Assembly: GCA_902783835.1 (NCBI GenBank)
Contig: CACZSN010000031.1
Location: 1 to 43,131 of the forward strand
DNA: 43,131 nt
Source of the DNA: an uncultured bacterium
Lineage (GTDB): Bacteria > Cyanobacteriota > Vampirovibrionia > Gastranaerophilales > Gastranaerophilaceae
Reading direction: 5' to 3'
In this document: in pieces, positions 26,433 to 34,040 of the stretch
How the letters are laid out: each line of letters opens with the position of its first letter
How positions within the stretch are numbered: position 1 is the stretch's first letter
The notes under the pieces: generated by a model
What the model was told of the DNA's origin: nothing
The model's input: only the letters and a program-made list of their open reading frames with translations
Databases searched by the model: none
Translations under genes and position numbers: made by a program

Positions 26433-26921
26433 TTATAAGACGTCTTGTAATTTTTCGTAAAGAGCCTGTCTTGCTTTGAAAATCCTTGATTTTACGGTGC
26501 CTAACGGGCAGTTTAATCGGTTTGCTATTTCTTGATAATCCAAACCGTCGATTTCATAGAGTACAATTGATTCTTGAAGCTTTTTGGGAAGTTCAAGAAT
26601 GGCTTTTGCAACTTTTTTCCTTCTCAATTTTTGTTCAAATATATCTGAGATGTCATTTTTGCTGTCGGGAATATTTGCTGTTTCTTCGTCGGTTGAAAAC
26701 AAGCTTGAATAACGGTTATACGCTGATTTTAAGTAGTCTTTGCATATATTTGAAGTAATTGTGCTTATCCATTGGCGAAATTTGCCCGTCTCATCGTATT
26801 TTCCAAGGTTTTTCCACACACGCACAAAAACTTCTTGTTCCAAATCTTCGTTTGGTGTGCCTGTAATGTTCTTGATTATTGCTTTTACGCTGTTTTTATA
26901 ATTGTCAATAATTTGTTTCAA
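26433..26921 (-). CDS. ECF-type RNA polymerase sigma factor
   Basis: A 162-residue sigma factor with region 2 (EDLEQEVFVRVWKNLGKYDETGKFRQWI) and region 4 (LYEIDGLDYQEIANRLNCPLGTVKSRIFKAR), the layout of RpoE-like ECF factors. No ATG fits; TTG at 26921 with AAGGA 8 nt upstream is the best start. It begins 11 nt after the stop of the anti-sigma-like gene, so expression of the two is probably coupled. It likely responds to envelope stress. Confidence 0.92.
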   Translation of the reverse strand: MKQIIDNYKNSVKAIIKNITGTPNEDLEQEVFVRVWKNLGKYDETGKFRQWISTITSNICKDYLKSAYNRYSSLFSTDEETANIPDSKNDISDIFEQKLRRKKVAKAILELPKKLQESIVLYEIDGLDYQEIANRLNCPLGTVKSRIFKARQALYEKLQDVL

Positions 26922-26932
26922 GTCGGAAATCC

Positions 26933-27286
26933 TTAATTGTAGTCGAAAAAGCCGTAATCATCCACAGGAAGCCCGTCTTGAGATATAACGGAAGTTTCCG
27001 TATTTGCTTTGACAAAGTTGTCAAAACGCTCGTGCTGCTTGACTTCAAACCCTGTAAAAACACCGAATGATGTAAATAATACAAGCACACAGGCAATTTT
27101 GCACATCAGTTTTTTTGTATTAACCATAGCTTTGTAAGTTGGTGCGGAATCCTGTATTAATGCGGATAAACGGAGTTCTTTCTCAAATTCTTTTTTGCAA
27201 TCTTCACATTCTTGCAAGTGGTCGAAAAAATCCTTTTCGCTTGCAAACATTGAATATGCTTCGTATTTTGAACATTTTTCGGTCAT
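26933..27286 (-). CDS. Putative membrane anti-sigma factor (ZAS-type zinc finger)
   Basis: A 117-residue protein with the anti-sigma zinc motif H-x3-C-x2-C (HLQECEDC, about residues 23-30), one membrane helix at about residues 59-82, and a short C-terminal segment that would face the periplasm. ZAS-type anti-sigma factors hold an ECF sigma at the membrane until a signal triggers release. It precedes its sigma gene instead of following it, the reverse of the usual order. GAGGG lies upstream of the ATG. The periplasmic part is too short to predict a signal. Confidence 0.75.
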   Translation of the reverse strand: MTEKCSKYEAYSMFASEKDFFDHLQECEDCKKEFEKELRLSALIQDSAPTYKAMVNTKKLMCKIACVLVLFTSFGVFTGFEVKQHERFDNFVKANTETSVISQDGLPVDDYGFFDYN

Positions 27287-27625
27287 ATTTTTTTCCCTCT
27301 GACTCTTTGTAAAACGAAAAACAAATTAAAAAGTTCACTTTTTACAAAATCCTGACATTATAACCATTCTCGTTTCTTTATGCCCTCAAAAGCCTTTGTT
27401 TATAGGGAAAAATGCCGATTAAATAAATTTGTCTCGGGTTCTGATTGTAACAAAATATTTACAATTCTTTGTTTTTGTTTCACTTGTTATTTTTGTTATA
27501 CATCCGATTTGCAGATTGAAAAAATAACTGCTATATTAAAATCAGCCTTTGGGTTCAAAAGGTTCACATAAGTCCTAAACAGGCGTGAAATCTGGCGAAC
27601 TGACTTTTTGAAGGAGGGGTTAGTA
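27287..27625. promoter_or_regulatory. Divergent intergenic region between stress module and phage cluster
   Basis: No gene is visible in these 339 nt. The left part holds nested inverted repeats: TTTGTAAAA/TTTTACAAA (27306-27314 and 27340-27348) around AAAAAGT-TC-ACTTTTT (27328-27343). A minus-strand TATAAT at 27362-27357 could serve the anti-sigma gene, placing the repeats in its leader. The right part carries the promoter-like pair at 27509-27537 and a direct repeat GGTTCA-N3-GGTTCA near 27551-27565. I found no tRNA and no clear attachment site. Confidence 0.5.
27509..27537 (+). promoter_or_regulatory. Candidate promoter of the phage-like cluster
   Basis: TTGCAG (27509-27514), a 17-nt spacer and TATATT (27532-27537). 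The -10 matches 5 of 6 positions; the -35 keeps only TTG. It lies about 90 nt ahead of the first cluster gene. Confidence 0.4.
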
Positions 27626-28024
27626 ATGTTATCTTGTTGTGGCAGGCAGTTTTATGCTGCCGAAAAAATTGTGTTGCCTGTTCGAGGAAAATTATATCGT
27701 TGTTTGGAATACGGACATTGTCCGAATTGTGCAACGGCGGTTTCAAGGTTAATTGAGCAGGACAAAAATTATGATATTCAAGCGAAAGACAGACACGGAA
27801 GAAAAGCCGACAGAGCCTATGAAAAGGCTGTTTCTCAACGCAAAAGACATCTTGAAACGGTTCCTCAAGGTTCAAAATCCGGTGAAAACTTTTTCTATGG
27901 CGATTTCAGAAAAACGAGTCGGTTTGATGAAAATAATCAACCGGTTTACGTTCAACTCAGACGAAATTTCAATAATAAATCAGAAGTTTTAGGTGAAGTT
28001 ATAACACATTATTCAAAAATTTGA
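27626..28024 (+). CDS. Hypothetical protein with cysteine-rich N-terminus, first gene of the cluster
   Basis: I do not recognise this 132-residue protein. Its N-terminus has Cys residues at 4 and 5 and, about 25-30 residues later, CLEYGHCPNC, a pattern that could bind zinc. The middle is highly charged and helical, and the C-terminal third looks globular. The ATG at 27626 is fixed by a strong AAGGAGG at 27611-27617. It ends 7 nt before the small-terminase gene, so it is part of the same operon; a DNA-binding or regulatory role is possible but unproven. Confidence 0.6.
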   Translation: MLSCCGRQFYAAEKIVLPVRGKLYRCLEYGHCPNCATAVSRLIEQDKNYDIQAKDRHGRKADRAYEKAVSQRKRHLETVPQGSKSGENFFYGDFRKTSRFDENNQPVYVQLRRNFNNKSEVLGEVITHYSKI

Positions 28025-28031
28025 GGATTAT

Positions 28032-28451
28032 ATGGCTGAAAAAAAGAAAAAATTGCCGATAAAAAAAACTGAATACAAAAAACTTGTAAATGATTGTCTT
28101 GCTTTGATTTCGGACTATAAACTTTTGTTCGTAAATGACTTAATTGCTCTTTTACCGTTTTCAAAATCAACATTCTATGTTTACGGACTTGATAAGTCTG
28201 ATGCAATTAAAGAGGCGATTGAAAATAATCGTACAATGATTAAACAAAAACTTCGTGCGAAATGGTACGAAAGCACTACTCCCACTTTGCAAATCGCACT
28301 TTACAAAATTCTTGCTACCCCTGAGGAAAGAAAGGCGATGAGCAGCAGTTCAAAAGAGGCGAAAACTGACGGTATGTTTCCTCTTGAAGTGCAAAAAGCT
28401 TATCTTGCAAGTCTTGAGAAAATGGCGGACGGTGACGAAGATGCCGATTGA
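28032..28451 (+). CDS. Putative terminase small subunit
   Basis: A 139-residue basic, helical protein just upstream of and overlapping the large terminase gene by 11 nt. Residues 27-60 (VNDLIALLPFSKSTFYVYG) look like a helix-turn-helix, and the central part (AKWYESTTPTLQIALYKIL) resembles the oligomerisation core of several TerS proteins. TerS recognises packaging DNA and regulates TerL. The call rests mostly on position and size. Confidence 0.65.
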   Translation: MAEKKKKLPIKKTEYKKLVNDCLALISDYKLLFVNDLIALLPFSKSTFYVYGLDKSDAIKEAIENNRTMIKQKLRAKWYESTTPTLQIALYKILATPEERKAMSSSSKEAKTDGMFPLEVQKAYLASLEKMADGDEDAD

Positions 28452-29733
28452 TTGGACAAAATCTAAATACGGAAAAAAACATCGTCAATTTTTAAGTAAA
28501 AAGCCTGAAAATATGAAGTTTTTTACCCTTTGTGACGGTGCCGCACGTTCGGGCAAAACCCTTTCCGTCATCTATAAAATACCTCAAATTTTTTCGTATA
28601 TCGGAAATGACTACCTGAAAGTTTTTTCGGGTTATTCAAAAGGTACAGTCCGAAATAATGTATTGACGGAGCTTTTACCCTATCTTAGAAATTATCACGG
28701 TGCAACTTGCAAATATAATTCTCAGTCCGGTGAACTCGATATCAAACTTTGGGGCAAAAATTATACCTGCTTTGTAACAGGTGGCGGAAAATCCGATAGT
28801 GATGCCGCAATTCAAGGCGGGACTTGGGATTTCTGGTACGCAAACGAGCTTCCTAAACACCACTACTCCTTTTATAATATGGCACTCAGCCGTTTGACTT
28901 CCGAACGGGCAAGGCTAATTGCCGACAGCAATCCCGAAAGCCCCAATCATTGGCTTTATGTTGAAAAAATTAAACCTTTTCTCGACGGAAATCCTGAAGT
29001 TAGAAGCGTTTTTGACTATTTTCACTTTACAATGAATGATAATTTGAACCTCTCAAAAACTTTTATCGAAAACCAAAAAAAATTATACCGCGGAGTGTTT
29101 GAAGCACGTAAAATCAAAGGGTTATGGGTTGTTGCGGATGGTCTTGTCTATGACACTTTTTCACCCCTTAAACACACCTGCCTTCACGAAGAAATACTCA
29201 GAAAAATTGCAAATAACGATTTTATTGAATATTTTTTAGGTTTGGATTGGGGATGGAATCACCCGCTGTCATGCGGTTTGTACGGTATAACTCAAAATAA
29301 AGTTTATTATAAAATTGATGAACTCTACGGCTCAAGACTCAATGAAACCGATGTTATCCGCTGGATTAACGATAAACAAAAAGAATACGGACGTTATTTC
29401 CGCTTTTTGAATGCCGATAATGCCCGCCCCGAACAAAATCATAAACTTCGTCAGGCTCTGCCCAATATGATTATTTATGAAGAAAAACCTCGTTTGCAAG
29501 ACAGTATCTCGGTTTTGAGGGGGTTGATAAACTACGACAATCTTATCGTAAATTCCGAAAGATGCAAAAATACTTTGCGGGAATTTAAAATTTATCGTTA
29601 CCCGTCAGAAGATGAAAAGTCACGCTATGAGGATGATGTGCCGGTTAAAGAAAATGATGACACAATGGATGAAACAAGATATGCCGTCACTTTCTATGAA
29701 TCACACTTCGCAAAACGAATTATAACATATTAA
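28441..29733 (+). CDS. Terminase large subunit (PBSX/SPP1-like)
   Basis: A 430-residue packaging motor. The ATPase P-loop-like motif is DGAARSGKT (residues 32-40). A hydrophobic strand ending FWYANELP near residue 140 occupies the Walker B place, and SNPESPNHW is the coupling segment. The nuclease half shows FLGLDWGW, LNADNARPE and DDTMDETRYAV, supplying the acidic metal ligands of the RNase H fold. The start at 28441, overlapping terS, gives the normal family N-terminus. Followed by a 96-nt gap before the tape measure gene. Confidence 0.9.
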   Translation: MPIDWTKSKYGKKHRQFLSKKPENMKFFTLCDGAARSGKTLSVIYKIPQIFSYIGNDYLKVFSGYSKGTVRNNVLTELLPYLRNYHGATCKYNSQSGELDIKLWGKNYTCFVTGGGKSDSDAAIQGGTWDFWYANELPKHHYSFYNMALSRLTSERARLIADSNPESPNHWLYVEKIKPFLDGNPEVRSVFDYFHFTMNDNLNLSKTFIENQKKLYRGVFEARKIKGLWVVADGLVYDTFSPLKHTCLHEEILRKIANNDFIEYFLGLDWGWNHPLSCGLYGITQNKVYYKIDELYGSRLNETDVIRWINDKQKEYGRYFRFLNADNARPEQNHKLRQALPNMIIYEEKPRLQDSISVLRGLINYDNLIVNSERCKNTLREFKIYRYPSEDEKSRYEDDVPVKENDDTMDETRYAVTFYESHFAKRIITY

Positions 29734-29790
29734 AACACTAATGGTATTTGTTGTGATTTTAAATAACACTATTTGTGTTGACTGAATTTG

Positions 29791-29812
29791 ACCTGCTGAC
29801 AGGTAGTTTTTT
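29791..29812 (+). terminator. Weak hairpin with T-run between terminase and tape measure genes
   Basis: ACCTG-CTGA-CAGGT followed two bases later by six T. The stem is only 5 bp, so at most partial termination is expected. Another short inverted repeat, AACAC-N5-GTGTT, lies just upstream at 29765-29779. Confidence 0.35.
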
Positions 29813-29829
29813 ATGAAAGAAAGGTTCTT

Positions 29830-30672
29830 ATGAAACAAGATAAAAAGTCCGAATGGAGAAATTTTTTTTCGGAAATGAAAAAAAGTAAATCCGATTTAGA
29901 AAAAGTTTCAAACGTAATGATAAAGCTGAATAACACCGCAACAACAGCAAAATCGGCTTATCAGGAAGAAATCAGTCAAATAAAAACCACAATGCAAAAT
30001 GTCCAAAATTTGACAAATGCAACGAGTAAATTGGCTGAGGTTAACTCAAAACATCTTGAGGATGCTCAAAACCTTGTAAATACTTATCAAGAAGCTTCAT
30101 TATGTGCAAATTCTTTGTCCGGTGATTCTGATAAACTTGTCGGAATATTTAATTCCGCAATTGGCGAAATGATAGATGGAACAAAGGATTTCGGCGATAT
30201 TATGAAGGGGGTTTTGAATAATCTTAAAAATTATTTTATCAAGGCTGCTCAAGATGCAATTATGAACGGAATTATCTCCACAACAACAGGAAATGCCCTG
30301 TCTAACGGTATTAGCGGGGCAAGCTTCCTCGGCGGAGGTTTCCTTTCGGGACTTTTCGGTTCTTTTTTACCTTCGCACCACTCAGGAGGTGTGATTCCTT
30401 CCGGAACCGGATATTCATTACCCGGAACATCTGAGTATTTATCAGTTTTGAAAGGTGGAGAAAGAGTTCTGAGTCCTGCCGAAAATGTTGCTTATAACAA
30501 TTCTCAAACTGACCGAAAGAACGTCGTAGTCAATAATTTCAACGTTAAAGCTTGGGATTCAAAAGATGTTCAAAAATATTTGCTTGAAAATAAATCCCTT
30601 TTAGCAAGCATTACGGCGGAAAACATTAAATATAACAATGCAAATTTAAAATATGCGGTGAACGGAATTTAA
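29830..30672 (+). CDS. Short tail tape measure protein
   Basis: A 280-residue protein. Residues 15-95 are predicted coiled coil; 119-150 (FGDIMKGVLNNLKNYF) match the C-terminal part of lambda-type tape measures; 154-180 are a glycine-rich hydrophobic stretch; then HHSGGVIPSGTGYS and VLKGGERVLSPAE, typical of tape measure ends. The protein sets tail length, so its small size predicts a short tail (about 40 nm if mostly extended helix). The Rhodobacter gene transfer agent also has a very short tape measure. It sits right after TerL, which is not the usual place. Confidence 0.75.
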   Translation: MKQDKKSEWRNFFSEMKKSKSDLEKVSNVMIKLNNTATTAKSAYQEEISQIKTTMQNVQNLTNATSKLAEVNSKHLEDAQNLVNTYQEASLCANSLSGDSDKLVGIFNSAIGEMIDGTKDFGDIMKGVLNNLKNYFIKAAQDAIMNGIISTTTGNALSNGISGASFLGGGFLSGLFGSFLPSHHSGGVIPSGTGYSLPGTSEYLSVLKGGERVLSPAENVAYNNSQTDRKNVVVNNFNVKAWDSKDVQKYLLENKSLLASITAENIKYNNANLKYAVNGI

Positions 30673-30673
30673 T

Positions 30674-31261
30674 ATGAAAAACAATATTTGCAATTTTCCC
30701 TGCATAATCACTATTGACGGGGATTTGTACCAATGCAATTTTGACCATAAGTCCTTAGATATCTTGGAAACAGTTATGGGAATTGGGTTCTATGATATTT
30801 ATGAAAAATTTATCTTGAAAAACAGTCTGACAGGCGGTGAAATGATTGATTTGATATCGCTTTCAACGTTCAAAACTCACGGTATTACAGGGGTTAAGAA
30901 GGTTAAAAAATTCTTGTCCGAAAACAGAGAAATTTCGCTTGATGAATTGGCTGTTTTCAAAGTGCATTTTAAGAACCTTTTACCTGAAATTACGCAGTTT
31001 TTGGATGATTTAAAGATGATTAATCCAAAACATCCTCAAAATGTTAAAAAGGTTGCAAATTATGACTTTGAGGGTAATTATGCACTTGCCCGTAAATATC
31101 TCGGTTGGAGCGATGATGAATTTTGGAGTTCAACGCCGAAAAAGCTTTGTTTTGCTCTGATTTCCTTTGCAAAGTACGAAAAAGAAAAAGAAAAATTTTT
31201 GCAAAACAGGCAGACTGAAGATTGTATAAATTTTTTAAACGGCATAAAAAGAATGCTTTAA
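30674..31261 (+). CDS. Tail assembly chaperone, GTA gp10/gp10.1-like fusion
   Basis: A 195-residue protein in two parts. Residues 1-110 resemble gp10-like tail assembly proteins (beta start IITIDGDLYQCNFDHKSLDILE, then a helical bundle). Residues 134-166 (YALARKYLGWSDDEFW and TPKKLCFAL) match the short GTA g10.1/TIGR02216-type chaperone, which is separate in Rhodobacter. Such chaperones coat the tape measure while the tail tube forms. It starts 2 nt after the tape measure gene, so it is translated after it, opposite to the usual order. The assignment is from motif resemblance. Confidence 0.6.
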   Translation: MKNNICNFPCIITIDGDLYQCNFDHKSLDILETVMGIGFYDIYEKFILKNSLTGGEMIDLISLSTFKTHGITGVKKVKKFLSENREISLDELAVFKVHFKNLLPEITQFLDDLKMINPKHPQNVKKVANYDFEGNYALARKYLGWSDDEFWSSTPKKLCFALISFAKYEKEKEKFLQNRQTEDCINFLNGIKRML

Positions 31262-31312
31262 TCCGCTAAGAATGCGGGTTTTGACTAATTAACATATCTG
31301 AAAGGAGTCCTA

Positions 31313-31786
31313 ATGTCAGATGAATTAAACGTTTCCGACATTTCGGAAAATCAACCTGCGGTTGAAAATGAAGAGCCTGTGGCTCAAAAAAATGTTTCAC
31401 AAAATATTGAGGTTGCGAAACTTCATAGAGAATGTGCGAAATATCGTACGGCATTAAATGCCTCAAATGAAGAAAAAACAGCACTTCAGAAGGATTTTGA
31501 AGAAGCAAAAAGCAAAATTGAAAATTTAACAAAACAAAAGAATGAGAGTGAAATTTTACACAAACTCGATAAAATCGGTTGTTTGAAACCTAATTTGGTC
31601 TTGTCCGAAATTCCTGCGGATTGTGAGGATTTGGACCATTTTTTAAAGGTTTACAAAAATGAAAATCCGTTTTTGTTCAAAAGTGAAAAAATCCGTCACG
31701 GATTTGCTTTTAGGGGCGGAAAAGCTTCTAATTACACGACTTCTCAACAAATGAACAATTACATACGTTCAGCTCTCGGAAGATAA
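31313..31786 (+). CDS. Capsid scaffolding-like protein
   Basis: A 157-residue acidic, largely helical protein just upstream of the major capsid gene. Residues 40-85 (AKLHRECAKYRTAL to LTKQKNES) form a strong coiled coil. Length, composition and position match scaffolding proteins of SPP1-like phages, which guide capsid assembly and then leave. No prohead protease gene is seen. AAGGAG lies upstream of the start. Confidence 0.7.
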   Translation: MSDELNVSDISENQPAVENEEPVAQKNVSQNIEVAKLHRECAKYRTALNASNEEKTALQKDFEEAKSKIENLTKQKNESEILHKLDKIGCLKPNLVLSEIPADCEDLDHFLKVYKNENPFLFKSEKIRHGFAFRGGKASNYTTSQQMNNYIRSALGR

Positions 31787-31805
31787 TTTTAGAAAGGATT
31801 AAAAA

Positions 31806-32777
31806 ATGACACAAGATGCTCTTTATATCTCAAGAACCAATGCTGATGCCCTTATTCCGGTTGATGTATCAAATGAAATTATTCAAAATATGCCGGTTGC
31901 TTCGGCCGCACTTAGCTTATTTAAGCAATTGCCTAATATGAGTGCAAAACAACAAACATTACCGATTGCGGCTTCTTTGCCTAATGCTTATTTCTTGAAC
32001 GGCGATACGGCGATGAAAAAAACAACAAATGCGGAATGGGATAAATTAACACTTACCGCTGAAGAAATTGCGGTTATTATTCCAATTCCCGAGGCTGTTT
32101 TGGACGATGCAAATTATGATATTTGGGCGGCTTTGAAACCGCAAATCGTTGAAGCCTTCGGTATCGCAATCGATTCAGCTATTTTCTTCGGAACAAATAA
32201 ACCTTCTTCATACCCGACTGCAATCGTTCCCGCTGCTATCGCTGCAGGAAATTGTGTAACATTGGGTACGGGAAGTGATATCGCTGAAGATATTATCGGC
32301 GAAAACGGCTTGATGGCTAAAGTTGAGGCTGACGGCTTCAGAGTTTCGGGTTTCTTCGTTGACGGTACTATGGAAGCTAAATTCCGCAGTTTGCGTGACA
32401 AAAACGGTCAATTGCTCTATATGCCGGCTTTGACAAGCGAAGTGCCGAATACTCTCGTCGGCAGACAACTCGTTTACGATGAAAAAGGCGGTGTGTTCGA
32501 TTTGACTAAAGCCTTGATGATTGCAGGCGATTTCAGCAAAGCCGTTTACTCAATCAGACAAGATTTGACTTACAAAGTACTCGATCAGGCAATTATCCAA
32601 AATACCGACGGTTCAATCGCTTATAACCTCGCTCAACAAGATATGGTCGCTCTCAGATGCGTAATGAGATTGGGTATCCAAGTCGCAAACCCCGTAAACA
32701 GACGCGGTTCAACTTCAAGATATCCGTTTGCGGTTTTACAACCTGCTGCTTCTAACACTAATGATACTAATTCTTAA
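31806..32777 (+). CDS. Major capsid protein (HK97 fold)
   Basis: A 323-residue phage capsid protein. It begins with the N-arm (ADALIPVDVSNEIIQNMP), then LPIAASLPNAYFLNGD and VIIPIPEAVLDDANYD, the spine helix IVEAFGIAIDSAIFFG, and the P-domain/A-domain segments FFVDGTMEAKFRSLRDKNG and GDFSKAVYSIRQDLTY. There is no N-terminal delta domain, consistent with a separate scaffold gene. AAGGA precedes the start. Two hairpins follow the gene, one a good terminator. Confidence 0.88.
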   Translation: MTQDALYISRTNADALIPVDVSNEIIQNMPVASAALSLFKQLPNMSAKQQTLPIAASLPNAYFLNGDTAMKKTTNAEWDKLTLTAEEIAVIIPIPEAVLDDANYDIWAALKPQIVEAFGIAIDSAIFFGTNKPSSYPTAIVPAAIAAGNCVTLGTGSDIAEDIIGENGLMAKVEADGFRVSGFFVDGTMEAKFRSLRDKNGQLLYMPALTSEVPNTLVGRQLVYDEKGGVFDLTKALMIAGDFSKAVYSIRQDLTYKVLDQAIIQNTDGSIAYNLAQQDMVALRCVMRLGIQVANPVNRRGSTSRYPFAVLQPAASNTNDTNS

Positions 32778-32795
32778 TTTATTTGCCGCCTGTAT

Positions 32796-32813
32796 CCCGC
32801 AATCCCTTGCGGG
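32796..32813 (+). other. Hairpin after the capsid gene
   Basis: CCCGCAA-TCCC-TTGCGGG is a 7-bp GC-rich stem 19 nt after the capsid stop. No immediate T-run follows, so it may protect the capsid mRNA 3' end instead of terminating. Confidence 0.6.
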
Positions 32814-32866
32814 TGCGGGCTTAAAAAAATTTTTATCCCGTGCTTAATTGGCACTATTGTTTCCCC

Positions 32867-32890
32867 GCCCGACAAAATGTCGGGCTTTTC
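32867..32890 (+). terminator. Intrinsic terminator between capsid and connector genes
   Basis: GCCCGACA (32867-32874), loop AAA, TGTCGGGC (32878-32885) and TTTTC. This 8-bp GC-rich stem should stop part of the transcription after the capsid gene, giving more capsid than connector mRNA. Confidence 0.75.
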
Positions 32891-32905
32891 TTAAAGGATT
32901 TTAAA

Positions 32906-33340
32906 ATGACAATTATTTTATATGAAAACTCTTTCGTTTCTGCGGAAACAGCGGATTTGTATTTCCAAAACCGCCCGAATTCAGATGATTGGAATGATTT
33001 GACTGACTTGAAAAAAGAACAGGCCCTGATTTTTGCAACGATGAAAATTAATAATTTTAATTTTGTCGGTAACAAAAAATCTCCGTCTCAAAAATTGGAA
33101 TTTCCTCGCGATTTTTCCCCCGAAATGCCCGCCGAAATTCAAAATGCGGTCTGCGAAGAAGCTTTTGCCATACTTTTTCCGTCATCTCATGAACAAAATA
33201 GGCAAAAAGGTATATCATCAGTGACTTTGGGAAATTCTTCGGTAAGCTATTTTGACAGAGAAAACTTGGGTGTTCTGCTCTCTGAAACAGCATTCAATTT
33301 TGTGTCGAAATGGACGGTAAAAAACTACGATATTCATTGA
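32906..33340 (+). CDS. Head-tail adaptor (DnaT-like/gp6-like)
   Basis: A 144-residue helical protein with the pattern VSAETADLYFQNRPNSDDWNDL then KKEQALIFATMKINNFNFVG and LEFPRD, typical of the family annotated DnaT-like or head-tail connector gp6/gp15. It would bind under the portal. The start at 32906 has AAAGGA upstream and excludes an N-terminal extension that reads through the terminator. Position after the capsid gene supports the call. Confidence 0.7.
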   Translation: MTIILYENSFVSAETADLYFQNRPNSDDWNDLTDLKKEQALIFATMKINNFNFVGNKKSPSQKLEFPRDFSPEMPAEIQNAVCEEAFAILFPSSHEQNRQKGISSVTLGNSSVSYFDRENLGVLLSETAFNFVSKWTVKNYDIH

Positions 33341-33352
33341 TTGTGAGGAAAA

Positions 33353-33652
33353 ATGTTAAAACATTTACTAAATGACAGAGCCGTTTTGAAATCGGTGCAA
33401 GATGTTGATGAATACGATGTTCCGACTATCTCAAACATAAGGTCCGTGAATTGTAAATTTGAGTTTGCAATCAAAAGTGACTCAGCCGCTCTATCTTCCC
33501 AAAAAACTAAGCCTGCAAGAATGTTTTGCATCGAAGAAGTTAAAGTCGGTGACATAGTTTCATACAACGAAAATAATTTTAAAGTTATACAAGTCAACAA
33601 CTACGAGGATTTTGAGGGCAAATTGATGCTCAGAGAGGTGTTTCTGTTATGA
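33353..33652 (+). CDS. Putative head closure (stopper) protein
   Basis: A 99-residue beta-rich protein between adaptor and tail terminator, the usual place for the stopper. The C-terminal half (EEVKVGDIVSYNENNFKVIQVNNYEDFEGKLM, in two parts) has the look of small barrel connector proteins. No specific motif is decisive. TGAGG lies upstream, and the stop overlaps the next start (ATGA). Confidence 0.55.
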   Translation: MLKHLLNDRAVLKSVQDVDEYDVPTISNIRSVNCKFEFAIKSDSAALSSQKTKPARMFCIEEVKVGDIVSYNENNFKVIQVNNYEDFEGKLMLREVFLL

Positions 33653-34026
33653 CAATTCTGAACGATTTAAAAGAATTTTTGGTGGCAAAAAATGCTGTTT
33701 CAAATGAAGATATAGCCTTCAATTTTGACGATTTTTTGACTGACATGAATAAATTAATTCTCCAATGCAAAGGTGGCGAATTTAGTGATATTGCAAGAAA
33801 AACTACGGTCTCGGTTATAGTTAAAAATAAATCTATGAAAGAGGCTGAAATTATTGCAAATACTGTGTTTGACTGTTTCGCTCCGCCAAAACAATACGAA
33901 AAACCTCTCTCCGTAAATGGCAAAATGATGTTGATAAAACCTCTGCAACCCCCGTATTACAAGGAAAAAGAGAAAAACGGCAGGCATGTTTTTGCCTTTG
34001 ATTTGAAAATTATACATAAAAGATAA
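33649..34026 (+). CDS. Putative tail terminator/completion protein
   Basis: A 125-residue protein in the position of the tail terminator, directly before the tail tube gene. It is alpha/beta, with ISRKTTVSVIVKNKSMKEAE-like central region (DIARKTTVSVIVKNKS) and the C-terminal KEKEKNGRHVFAFDLKII, resembling minor capsid/tail completion proteins that form a ring on the tube. The call is mainly positional. Confidence 0.5.
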   Translation: MTILNDLKEFLVAKNAVSNEDIAFNFDDFLTDMNKLILQCKGGEFSDIARKTTVSVIVKNKSMKEAEIIANTVFDCFAPPKQYEKPLSVNGKMMLIKPLQPPYYKEKEKNGRHVFAFDLKIIHKR

Positions 34027-34040
34027 GAAAGAAGGATTAT

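Noticed and set aside
27540..27600. Possible tRNA remnant or attachment site (GGTTCAAAAGGTTCACA)
   Set aside because: The GGTTC repeats recall a T-arm but no cloverleaf can be drawn and no matching copy was found at the right side within the window.
32840..32905. Upstream extension of the adaptor gene
   Set aside because: It would run through the 32867 terminator hairpin, and AAAGGA is properly placed for the ATG at 32906.
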